NCBI RefSeq assembly: GCF_947179165.1
Contig: NC_077245.1
Location: 23,418,740-23,482,739, forward strand
Origin: Solanum dulcamara
Taxonomy: Eukaryota > Streptophyta > Magnoliopsida > Solanales > Solanaceae
Direction of reading: 5' to 3'
Length of the DNA: 64,000 bases
The notes under the pieces: generated by a model
Databases searched by the model: none
What the model was told of the DNA's origin: nothing
Seen by the model: only the letters and a program-made list of their open reading frames with translations
Shown here: positions 18,416 to 28,662 of the stretch, piece after piece
How the letters are laid out: every line of letters begins with the position of its first letter
How positions within the stretch are numbered: the stretch's first letter is position 1
Translations under genes and position numbers: made by a program

Positions 18416-20871
18416 TGTCACGACCCGATCCTAGGGCCTAGACGTGACATGGCGAATGAGACACCCGAAGGTACCTCACCCAAGCCTCTTAGCATTCATT
18501 AAGCATTTCATTGGTAACGGTAAACAATAATAAGCGGAATTAAAAATATTTTCCATTTGTGTCCAAACATACCTCTACTAATAGACTTGGCAGGGGCTAA
18601 GACATATCCCTAGCTCACCCTCATAATAAGTGTCAAGAAATACCTTAATAAATGTCTTACTATTGTACATAACATAAGCTTAGAATAAAACGGATGTTGT
18701 TCCCGAAACATGGGAACTCACCACAAGCAATCTTCAAACTAATTCAAGTTAGCCATGTATAGGAGATCGAGGAGCGACGTCGGTTCCTACATAGTGATAT
18801 CATGTGGGCAAAAGTATACGTTAGTACTTTGAATGTACTAAGTATGCGAGTATGCTTTGAAATAAAGAACATAAGAGAGACATGAGTAAACAATATGCAT
18901 AAGTGAATGCATACATTAGACATTATCATATGAAACTTTAAATTATTTATTTTATGGGGAAGTGACCATAACCGATATTTAAGACCATGCAAGCTATTAA
19001 ATAGAATCCAACATAAGCCCATACGTTGACACGGGGAGACTACTTACCAGGTAGAACTCCATTCAGATTACATTTAATTATTTAACATTTGGTGGTTGCA
19101 AAGGCCTAGCCGACAAGGGCTCCTATGGTAGAACAAAGTTAATGCAACATGAGACTTTACTTAAAGACCCCTTAGGTCGAGTTTCCATCTACATGCTATA
19201 TTCGGTGCTAGGTCAAATCCCATGGAATAATATTTAAATATCATAATAACATAAGCATTGTATAACTTTAGACATCAAATCATCATCGGTGGAATAGCTC
19301 ATTAAAACCTTTGGTTTATAATATCATTATGACTACCATGCCCTATTTACCGTTCTACTAATGAACCTTGATTTACAAAAAAAATGAGGTCTACAATCAG
19401 TGATGGCATTCCGGTACCATGCTAATCAGACCTTCCATTTTGGAAAAATTTTCAAAAGCTTTGACGGCCTATAGGGAGGTCAAACATGTCATATCATAAC
19501 CTTAAACATTTCATTCGATTCAATGAAGAGAATTGTCCTTTCACATTGAAACCTTAATTTGGCTAAGAAGGCCTTTTATCAATCAATCATTCAATCATTT
19601 CACAAGACTCCCTTAAACATAGGCATTTGCTTCATAAACTTTCATTTGGAGTCAAACTTTCAATTCAACTTCATTTCAACATAAGAAGATTAGGTGGGTT
19701 CATTTCATATAACTTTCAAATACATTTAAAAGAATACTTGTATGCATGAGAGTGATATGAATGCATCAAATCAAATATCTTAAAAATAACCCACCATATG
19801 CACTTTAAAACTACTTTCAAGACTTCATATAAGTACCTTGATAAACCATCCATTTTAAGTAAATAATAATCAACATAAGTCAATATAGGTAATAAACTTC
19901 AAATATTCAAGAATCTATACATTTGGAATCGTTGTATGAAAATCCATAAAATTTCTCATCACTTGAAATTAAGAGTCAATATGCATATATACCAATAGGA
20001 GTAAATAAACCTAAAATATATCATAATCTATACATTTAGAACCATTATGTAAAATACCATAAGATTTCATCATTTAAAATTGATATACAAAGTTGAGTCA
20101 ACATTTGGGCTCTATGGGTGGAAGAACCCATGGATGAAAACCCACATACCTTAGATTGAAGCTTTTAAGAAAGTTTGATTCTTGGTCTTCAATGAGGAGC
20201 CTTGAATCCTTGAGTTTGATAGAAAAATTAGAGGGGATTATTTGAGAGAGAAGAGGATGAAGTTTAGGGTTCTTTGGAGAGGTGAAAGGCTGAAAATGAC
20301 TCCCAAACATGCCCAAGTTCGTATATATTGTTTAGGGAATTGTCATACTTGCCCTTCATCAAAGAAAATTTGGAAAATGGGCCAAAAACCCTGCTGGCGC
20401 TATAGCTGGTGCACCGCGCCAGCACCCAAACTACTGAGGCTAGTTTCGAGCGCTATAGTGCGTCGGGCGCCACTACAACGCCGGGAAATTTCTACAGTTA
20501 TAGTCTGTGGTAAAATAGTCATAACTTTTGACTCGGAACTCCAAAAATTGTAATCTTAGTGGCATTGGAAAAAAGACTCAAAGACCTTTAATTTAATAGG
20601 TCATGGTCCACCTAATTATTTATATAATAATATATATGGTCGTTTGAAGTTGATCCTTACACGAACTCATTCGGAAATTTAGCCGAAATGAATTCTTTGG
20701 ACTTGGCTTGGTTTTATGGATCCCTTGTGACCCTAAATCACATATAATACCCTTGAATTACTTAGAAATCTATCCTAACTCATAAATGTCCTTTAAAGTC
20801 ATTGAGTACGATCCTATACGTACATGAAAAATGCTACGGGGTCTTGGCATAGAAATTTTTGGGGTATTACA
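18416..20871 (-). mobile_element. Solo LTR nested in El1, El3-related family, minus orientation
   Basis: 2,456 bp with TG...CA ends, no internal region. Read on the minus strand it matches the El3 LTRs (39839-42165): same end around CCTAGG and GTCGTGACA, and the same segment that gives a chance ORF (18744-19022 against 41505-41777). It splits the El1 RT gene. A solo LTR forms when the two LTRs of an element recombine and the inside is lost. It is older than El3, judging by divergence. No gene inside. Confidence 0.88.
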
Positions 20872-21500
20872 GAGCGGATCCAGCTAAGATTGAGGTAGTT
20901 AGAGGTTGGACAAGGCCTACTTCTCCTAATGAGATTCATAGTTTTGTAGGGTTAGCTGGTTATTACAGACGGTTTGTACAGGGCTTCTCCACTATTGTAG
21001 CTCTATTGACTAGATTGATTCAGAAGGCCGTAGATTTTCATTAGTCCGATGAGTGTGAAGCGAGCTTCCAAAAGCTCAAGACTTTATTAACTTCAGCTCC
21101 TTTTTTTACTCTACCCGAGGAAGGTATAGGATTTACTGTATACTGTGATGCTTTCAGTATTGGTTTAGGTGGTGTGTTGATGCAAAAGGGAAAAATGATT
21201 GCCTATTGTTTGAGACAGTTGAAAGCCCATGAGAAAAACTATCCTACTCATGATTTGGAGTTAGCGGTTGTGGTTTTCGTGCTTAAGTTGTGGTGTCATT
21301 ACCTATACGGTGTGCATTGCGAGGTCTTCACCGATCATAGGAGTCTTCAATATATATTCAAGCAGAGGGATCTGAACTTAAGGTAATGTAAATGGCTTGA
21401 GTTGCTGAAGGACTATGACATGACTATCTTGTATCACCAAGGAAAAGCCAATGTGGTGGCGGATGCCTTGAGTAGGAAGTCCTCTATTTTGGGTAGTCTT
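20872..21500 (+). pseudogene. El1 RT end and RNase H
   Basis: Continuation of pol after the nested LTR: the RT thumb (around LAGYYRRF), then RNase H with the YCDA first Asp, the HDLELA Glu region, the FTDHRSL Asp, and the end [13 protein letters not shown] at 21455-21480. Stops at 21043 and 21385 break it. Confidence 0.8.
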
Positions 21501-23060
21501 GCCGCGATCTGAGTTTAGGAATGACCATTGGCTAGAGATGTTCAGAGGCTGGCTAATAGCCTTGTCCAGTTACAAATTTCAGAGGATGGTGGTGTTCTTG
21601 CCTTTATGGAGGCACATTCTTCCTTTTGTTGAGCAGATTCGGGAGAGGCAGTTTGAGGATGAAAAGTTATGTATCATTCGAGATAAGGTATTAAGAGGTA
21701 AAGCTAAGGAGGCGATACTTGATTCAAAAGGCGTATTGAGGATTGGTGGAAGGATTTGTGTGCCTAAGGTGGGTGACCTGACTAGACTTATTTTGGAAGA
21801 GGCTCATTATTTAAGGTATTCCATCTATATGGGAGCAGCCAAGATGTATCATGATCTGTGCCAGCACTATTGGTGGTGTGGGATGAAGAAGGATATCACA
21901 GAGTTCGTGTCTAAGTGTTTGACTTACCAGCAGGTAAAGTGTGAGCACCAAGCTGGGATGTAAGTCAGAGGATGCCTATTCCCACTTGAAAGTGGGAAAT
22001 GATCATCATGTACTTCGTTGTGGGTTTACCTCCCACTGTGGGTGGTTATGACTCTATATGGGTGGTTGTTGACAAACTGACAAAGTCTGCCTATTTTATT
22101 CTGGTTAAGGTAAGGTACACAGCGGATAAGCTAGCCCAATTATATATTTGCCATATTGTTCAGCTTCATCGTGTCCTAGTATCCATTGTTTTGGATTGAG
22201 GTTCAGTATTTACTTTTCACTTTTGGCATGCATTACAGCATGGTTTGGGCACTAGACTTGATATGAGTACAACTTTTCACCCATAGACCGATGGTCAGTC
22301 CGAGCTAACGATCCAAGTGTTGAAAGACATGTACCGAGCTTGTGTTATTAATTTTGGTGCTAGATGGGATCAACACTTGCCCCTAGCGGAGTTTGCCTAC
22401 AATAACAGTTATCACTCCAGTATCCAAATGGCTTCATTTGAGGCTTTGGATGGTAGATGGTGTCGATTCCCTATTGGATGGGTTGACTTAGCTGAGATGG
22501 ACTCCTTTGACACAGACTTTCTTAAAGATGCTATGGAGCAGGTTCGTAGGATTCAAGGTAGACTCTTGACAGCCTAGAGTAGGCAAAAGAGTTATGCAGA
22601 CCGGACAGTTAGACCATTGAAGTTCATGGTGGGTAATCATGTTTGGCTTCGAGTGTCACCCATGAAGGGGGTGATGCAGTTCCGGAGAAGAGGAAAGCTC
22701 AGCCCTCAATTTATTGGCCCATTTGAGGTTTTGGTGTGAGTTGGAGAGGTAGCTTATAAATTATCCTTACCACCTAGCTTATCGGCTGTACATAACATAT
22801 TTAATATTTCTATGCTCCAAAAGTATGTTCCGGATGAGTCCCATGTGTTATCACTCGATTCAGTGGAGTTGGGTCCAGACCTGACATTTGAGGAGGAGCC
22901 TATAACTATTCTAGATAGGCAGGTCTATAAGCTTAGAACCAAGGAGATAGCTTCAGTAAAGGTACAATGAAAGCACCGTTCAGTCAGAGAGGTGACTTGG
23001 GAGATGAAGGTTGATATACGTGCTAGATATCCCCATCTTTTTTAATCTTCAGGTATATTC
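21501..23060 (+). pseudogene. El1 integrase and chromodomain
   Basis: Zn-binding region near 21800-21940 (the last Cys of HHCC has become Tyr), then the DDE core 21990-22340. The first catalytic Asp is replaced by Tyr (VVGLP region), the second is followed by a stop, and the Glu is in QSELTIQ. The GAFVYNNSYHSS-type region runs to about 22560. The chromodomain (22870-23045, around KVQ-x-KHRSVREVTWE) would bind histone marks and guide insertion to heterochromatin in chromoviruses. The enzyme cannot be active. Confidence 0.8.
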
Positions 23061-23106
23061 CTTTACTTTATGTTCGAGGACGAACATGTTTTTTAGTGGT
23101 GGATAA

Positions 23107-24972
23107 TGTAACGACCTTATTTTGTGACTTTTCTTGATTTTCCTATTTAACCTTTAACTTTTATAAATAATTTATGACTTGTGGAAATGAGTGGCATGAT
23201 TTTTATATTAACGAAAAAAAATCATTTTCTTGTTAAAAATAATTTTAAAAAAAAAGAAAATAAAAAAATAATAAAAGAAAAGAAAAATATATATATGTGT
23301 AAAATATGATGCCATTAAGCCATCAGATGTAAAGGAGAGAACGAGAAAGAGGCAAAAACTGGAAAAAAATACGGAGGAAGAAATAAAAGAAAGGGAAAAA
23401 GAAAAATAAAGGAGAAGAGAAAAATAGGGATTTTCATTCCAAATCGTTAAGGTAATTATTCTCATCCTTTTCATTAAATTTTTATGTGATTATGAACATA
23501 TTTTTAGGATATATTGGTGGAGAAATAACGCTGAAATAAGAAAATATTACCCTAAAGTTTTTCACATAAAATCTTGATTTGGGGTCGAACAACGATCTGT
23601 TTTAGCTGAAATTTGACATGTGGATTTATTTTATCATGAGTGAACATAATCAGAAAAAAAAATTAGATTTGACGTCAATGACTCAGAATGAATTTTTGAC
23701 CCAATTTTTTATCCAAAAATAAATATAGCAATATATGTAATTATGTATTTGAACAAATTTTGATCATTCGGAAGCGTTACGAAAGGCTTAAGTTTTAAAG
23801 TGATTATTCAATTTAATTGAGGCAAGTGAATTTTTAAACCTCAGTTTAAGTTTATAGATGTTTGTATTTCCGTGTTATGTGTACTTAGGAGTAATGAAAA
23901 TTGGACTGGATTATTGACTGTATGATTGGCCTTAAAAATGGAGATGAGGGGTATAAAATGGTGATCTAATGACATGTATTGGTGGAATTGATATGTTGTG
24001 ATTATGAGTTTATTTTGGACATGTGAAATGACTATATTGACGTGAGATAGGAAAAATTATTGTTGTACTCATGTTATTTTTGTGAATCATATGAACATGA
24101 ATTGATTGCATTGGTTCTGACATACTGTGCTGAGACTGAAAATGATATAAAACAAAAGGGTTGGGCTACACGCTCCATGGCAGGATATGTATATTGAGGG
24201 GATGGGCCACACGCTCCATGGCAGGTGACATGGATAGAAATGTCCCCCATGAGTTCCAAACTGTAATTCAACGGATGTGTACCAATAGGACAGACATGCA
24301 TCATCTCATTGCATTGCATCGCATTTTATTGATATTTGTGAATTCGTGTTTACAACTTATTGCTCTGTATATGTTGAATTTGACTTGATATGATTCACTT
24401 GATAAGACTACCGATGAATATTCGTGGACTGTATTATTATTATTGTATAGAGTGTAGAGTTGGACTGGTTTTATGCAGGTTGTAGTTGAGGAGGTTTGGT
24501 TGGGATGACAGGAGTTCTTGTATCTATCGAGCTTTGCTTTATTTTAGTTATCCACTTGCTGAGTATCGTGTTGTTTGGTACTCACCCCTTGCTTCTACAC
24601 TTGTGTAGGTTGTGAGCCCAGACCTGCTTGATCTTCTCGCATTTTATACCACATCTAAGGCTATAATCTCAAGTTTTGAGGTAGCTGTTACATCCATCTA
24701 GCGAACACTTCTTACTCCTTTAATATATTTTAGTCCTATTCTAGAGACAAAGACATTGTGACTGTATTTTATTTCATACTTCGGTAATATATTAGTGGCC
24801 TGTACACATGATAACAAATCTTAAGGGAATTTGAGTTTGCTTTATTATTTTTGATTAAGTTAAATTTTGATTTATTTCATTTTTTTCCGTATCTACTTTC
24901 CGTTGGGTATTAGGCTGACATGTCTCAATGGATTGGGATGAGTGCCATCACACCCGGATTTGGGTTGTGACA
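23107..24972 (+). mobile_element. El1 3' LTR
   Basis: 1,866 bp, clearly diverged from the 5' LTR. It has two rather than three of the ~43-bp units (24160-24235). No gene. Confidence 0.9.
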
Positions 24973-24977
24973 GTTCT
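24973..24977 (+). repeat. Target-site duplication of El1, right
   Basis: GTTCT, identical to 13480-13484. Confidence 0.85.
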
Positions 24978-25024
24978 ATCGTTTCTTCTATTATATCTTG
25001 AATAATTTTTATTTCATTGCTCAT
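24973..25024 (-). pseudogene. EPRV movement protein (copy C), first codons right of El1
   Basis: The ATG (25022-25024) and about 16 codons of MP, cut by El1; the frame continues at 13484. The start lies inside the end of the CP ORF, the same arrangement as in copy A. Confidence 0.7.
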
Positions 25025-26331
25025 CTTGACTTTCTTCTCCTGACGAGGAATAATAATCCGTATCAATTAAGATAAAAACTGTATCGTCAAACTCGACTTC
25101 TTCAAAATTATTTAGTTATATAAATTCTTCTGATTTTATCATTTCTTCAATATCATCATCGATTTCTATTTTCTTTCTATTATTAGCAAATTTCTTTGGG
25201 CATCTATTGGCATAGTGTCCTATTTCTTTACAGTAATAACATCTGCATTCTTTTCGATTTTTTCTCTTATTCTTTTGAAGAATGGTTTGTTATATCTGGT
25301 GTATCCCTTATTTTTATAATATCTAGCCTTTTTCTTTTTAAAATATTTTTTTCTTAAAGAGTCTTCTTTTTTTTTAAAATCTTTTTGTAGTAATAGGGAC
25401 TTTCACATCTAATCATTATTGACATTTTTGGATTATCACAGCATAAGCTTACTTTGTTTCTTAATCCTTTAGTTGCTTTTGCTAGTATGACATCTGCACA
25501 CCATGTACTAAGCTTATCTTTTAAATGAGTTATTCTTTTTCCTAAAGTCTTTGCTATTCCGGGATTATAAGTATCTATTAATATTTTGCCCCAAAGGTCT
25601 AGTATCTAAGTGAAAAACATTGGTAAATACATTTCTGTATTTTTTACTCTGTTATAAACATAGTAATAATAATCTTGAAAGACTCAAATATATTTATCTA
25701 TTTCGCACATGTCACATAGCTGTAATCGTAACAAAGCAATTTCATATTTTTTAATAGTTGCTAGGTCTTTTAGGAAGTTACCTTCTCCAGCAAATTTCAA
25801 TCTTATTTCTTTTGTAGCTCTTGTAATTAAATTATCTATATTATCATCCGTTCTGAAAATATCAATTTTAGTGGCTTCATTTAGATTTTGCCAAAATCTT
25901 AATAAACTATTTAATAGACTTCGTTCTATAAAATGTTTAGTAGTATCATAATCCATTTTGTTTACTGTGACTGCTATCCTTAAAGAGGTTTTCCATTTAT
26001 CTATAGCTTCTTCCGTATTATTAATGCAATCTAAATCTAGGTATATTCCAAATGGATTAATTTCTTCGCTTTTCATTGAACCTATTGGTGTATGACTATC
26101 TTTTGCTCTTAGAGCGGCACTTATACCTGCATAAGTCCTAGAGGGTTTATTAAAACTTTGGCTAGTTTCAGTCTTAGTGGGAAGTTCGATAATGTTAGGA
26201 TTAAAATCTACTTCTGGTTTATTAGTATCCATTTTTAAATTTATCATATCAGCTTCATTTTTTAACTTAGTTCCTTTTATATTTATCATGAGATTATCTA
26301 TTTCAGAATTTTTTGAATCGGAGCTTACCAT
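25014..26331 (-). pseudogene. EPRV coat protein (copy C, downstream unit)
   Basis: Capsid ORF from ATG 26331 to TGA 25014. The first 215 codons (25684-26331) are open and almost identical to the second CP of copy C (56472-57362), as expected for a tandem repeat of one virus. A TGA in the ICVFQ region stops it. The CCHC knuckle (near 25200-25245) keeps all four ligands, followed by the acidic tail. Confidence 0.85.
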
Positions 26332-26583
26332 TTTAAGTTATTTCCTCCGTATCCTTCGGGTATTTTTATATTTGTAATATGGGACCTATAGTTTCCTATA
26401 GTTTTAACTACATGCTCTTCATCGATTTTTAATTCTTTTTGGGTTAACATATCTTTTAAATTTTGAATTTCTTTAATTATTAAGTTTCTAAAGTGAAATC
26501 GTTCTTTGTAATTCATACAAATCTTGTTCTATTTTTAGAGGATTTTCTTCGTTAAGTAATTTATAAGTGGATTTATTATTCAT
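26323..26583 (-). pseudogene. EPRV ORF4 (copy C, downstream unit)
   Basis: Starts at ATG 26583; a frameshift near 26500-26515 breaks it, and the last 63 codons are open in the shifted frame. Its end overlaps the CP start. Confidence 0.65.
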
Positions 26584-26584
26584 T

Positions 26585-26845
26585 TTATCTGAAGCTGGCT
26601 GACTGCTTTTTTAAAATAATAATTTTTTAATAATTTTAAATTATCTTTTTCTGCTACTCGCTCATTATTATTAGCGACTAGTATTTTTTGTATTCTTCTT
26701 ATCTGTTCTAGATTAGTAAGGTCTATTTTCCTTAAATATCATTTATATGATTGATCTTTCATTTTAGCGAATTTAAAATTCTTTTGAAAAGTCCAATATA
26801 ATCGATAGTTTAGTCTAATATCTGAAAAAATGGTAGTTTTTTCAT
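26585..26845 (-). pseudogene. EPRV ORF3 (copy C, downstream unit)
   Basis: An 86-codon frame by position, starting with one base shared with the ORF2 stop. It contains stop codons and begins with the ORF2/ORF3 family start (Met-Lys-Lys-Leu-Pro type). The stop lies one base before the ORF4 ATG. Confidence 0.55.
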
Positions 26846-27108
26846 TATCCAAAACTAGATGTGTGAGTATTGTTTTCTTTTTTAATACGTTGTATATTAT
26901 CCGTAAGTCCTTCTATAATTCTATCATAATCAAGTAGTATTTGTTCAGATCTAGCTATAGCAGCTTTATCTGTATTGTCTTGCTTAAGTAAGTCTAATAA
27001 TTTTTTGCATTTTTCTTTGCCTTTAATACTATCATGAAGATGCTTTTTGAATTTCCATAGAAATTTATTATCTATTTTTACTTCAGCAAAAGTCGAATGT
27101 CGTTTCAT
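26845..27108 (-). CDS. EPRV ORF2 (copy C, downstream unit), intact
   Basis: An intact 87-codon ORF, charged and helical, homologous to 7414-7683. The ATG overlaps the ORF1 stop (ATGA, 27105-27108). It ends in Ser-Ser-Phe-Gly, matching the ORF3 ending in this copy. Function unknown. Confidence 0.65.
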   Translation of the reverse strand: MKRHSTFAEVKIDNKFLWKFKKHLHDSIKGKEKCKKLLDLLKQDNTDKAAIARSEQILLDYDRIIEGLTDNIQRIKKENNTHTSSFG

Positions 27109-27419
27109 TCTTTGTCTATATCATTAAAATTTTTATTACATCTTAACTCTTCAGTTACTCTATCGAATTTAGATTCATTATTTTCTTGTCTAATCTTGAT
27201 GTCTAAAGAGGACATGAACATGTTTGAGATATCTACTTCTATGTCTTTAATATATATCATGACTCTGATACCAACTAGGAGAGGGGGTCCATAAAATCGC
27301 TGATTCGATAAATCAATAATCTGCATAGGTATATTTTCATATTTGACAATACAATCATCTTGTTTAACAAGCAAAATTAATCCTCCTGAAGGGAAATATG
27401 TTATGTCTAATATCAGCAT
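27105..27419 (-). CDS. EPRV ORF1 (copy C), intact, contains the primer site
   Basis: A 104-codon ORF homologous to 12505-12816 (Gly-rich start, LLVKQ, VGIR over the primer site, acidic end). It is open although the two copies differ clearly, which supports selection on the reading frame before integration. Confidence 0.7.
   Translation of the reverse strand: MLILDITYFPSGGLILLVKQDDCIVKYENIPMQIIDLSNQRFYGPPLLVGIRVMIYIKDIEVDISNMFMSSLDIKIRQENNESKFDRVTEELRCNKNFNDIDKE
27261..27273 (-). promoter_or_regulatory. Primer-binding site for tRNA-Met (EPRV copy C)
   Basis: TGGTATCAGAGTC on the minus strand: 12 of 13 bases as in copy B. Inside ORF1. Confidence 0.8.
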
Positions 27420-28069
27420 GGTATTAATAGAGTAATTTTCTAGAGCAACATAATATTATAACAGTACAATATCTTAACTTAAATAAAAAGTCAAGGGTCC
27501 AACGCATTTTCAGACCTTATCCCTCTTTAACCAATATTATTCCGAGTATTCGTTGAGACTTTTAACGGATATTTCAGTCCTAACCTGTTGCCGGGTAACT
27601 TTTCTTTTTAAGAAAGGAAAGAGATTATAGTGAAATAATAAAGAAGCTCCAGAAAAATATTCACAAACTTAGATATTATTCATAAGTGGGTATTTTACAA
27701 TGATAGAGAAGAGAGGTTCCTAATGTTTTTTCGATACCCTACTCTTTTCCTACAACTTCCTTTTATAGAAGGAAGTCACCGCCTTGCGGATTTCAAACAT
27801 ACAATTTACATTTGTTTAATAAAAGTGAAAAACACCTGGAAGCAACCTATACTTATCAGTTAACAAAAGAATAAAAAGGATAACGACCTGTCTTACATTA
27901 TTACAAGAAAACAATTTAGGTGGGACCCTATATTTTACAAAAGACAAAAGGGTCACTATCAGTCACTATCTTCTCTAATCTTCTGGCCTCTTCATTTTTT
28001 TAGCCTTATCTTTTTTCTCATCCTTATCTTTTTATCCGTCGTCCATCTCTCTGTCCAGCTATCCTGATT
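27420..28069 (-). promoter_or_regulatory. EPRV promoter and leader (copy C)
   Basis: Non-coding stretch between TAV and ORF1. The TATA box is CTATAAAA at 27761-27768 (minus), placed in the centre of a perfect inverted repeat (CTTCCTT / AAGGAAG). It is shorter and rather different from copies A and B and lacks the clear TTTGTCATTTT series, though the leader near 27480-27600 is recognisably related. Confidence 0.6.
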
Positions 28070-28662
28070 TTATTCCGAGGATGTAGACATGGCATCTTTT
28101 ATCATTTTCTCCTTTTTGGAACAAAATTCACATGTGCATTTGGCGTGCTTCCTTATTTCGCATAATCTTTATTGTGCCTGGGGGATGGATTTAATAATTT
28201 CCTTGTTAATTAAATCAATCTTAGTCTTCATGTATCGTTTTGCTGATGGTGGAGTATTTTTAGCCGGGGCAATCATAATGGAATAGTGTATTTTTGTTCC
28301 TCCATATGTCCTGAATCCTTTCTTAAAACTATATTCCATATTTTGCAACACAATTCTCAATTCAATTGCACGTCTATAGTGGACATCTTTTTCGGTGAAC
28401 CTTTGAAATATCTTATCTTGGAAATTATTTGTAATATTAAAATCTTCAGCCTTACCAATTTGTATGAAATGATAAGCTGGGTATCTTTCGTCTTTATAAA
28501 AATTATGTCCAGCAGAAATAAATTTGAGGACCAGAATATCTTTTACTATAATCGTGGGGTTATTTAAATAACAAATTTTTATTCCATTTTGAATCCAAGA
28601 TGGTAATCGACTGATTTTTGGAAAGTTTGTAGTTGTTAAATAAATTGAATTAACTTCTCCAA
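28070..28662 (-). pseudogene. EPRV TAV (copy C), C-terminal part
   Basis: Matches the last ~195 codons of the copy B TAV (RLPSWIQ, CYLNNPTI, HYRRAIELRI, FRTYGG, ending in STSSE). Breaks: stop near 28165 and frameshifts. The N-terminal part is 20 kb away (48853-49267) because El2 sits between. Confidence 0.8.

Larger units (their letters stand above)
13485..24972 (+). mobile_element. El1: Ty3/gypsy chromovirus, full-length but decayed
   Basis: An 11.5-kb LTR retrotransposon in forward orientation with both LTRs (13485-15424, 23107-24972), gag, protease, RT, RNase H, integrase and a C-terminal chromodomain, inserted in the EPRV movement-protein gene with duplication GTTCT. The chromodomain and integrase sequence suggest the Tekay/Del branch (inferred). 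Many in-frame stops, a degenerate primer site and diverged LTRs mean an old, inactive copy. It contains a nested solo LTR (18416-20871). Confidence 0.92.

Noticed and set aside
20242..20553. 103-codon frame on the plus strand in the nested solo LTR
   Set aside because: Non-coding LTR; no similarity to element proteins.
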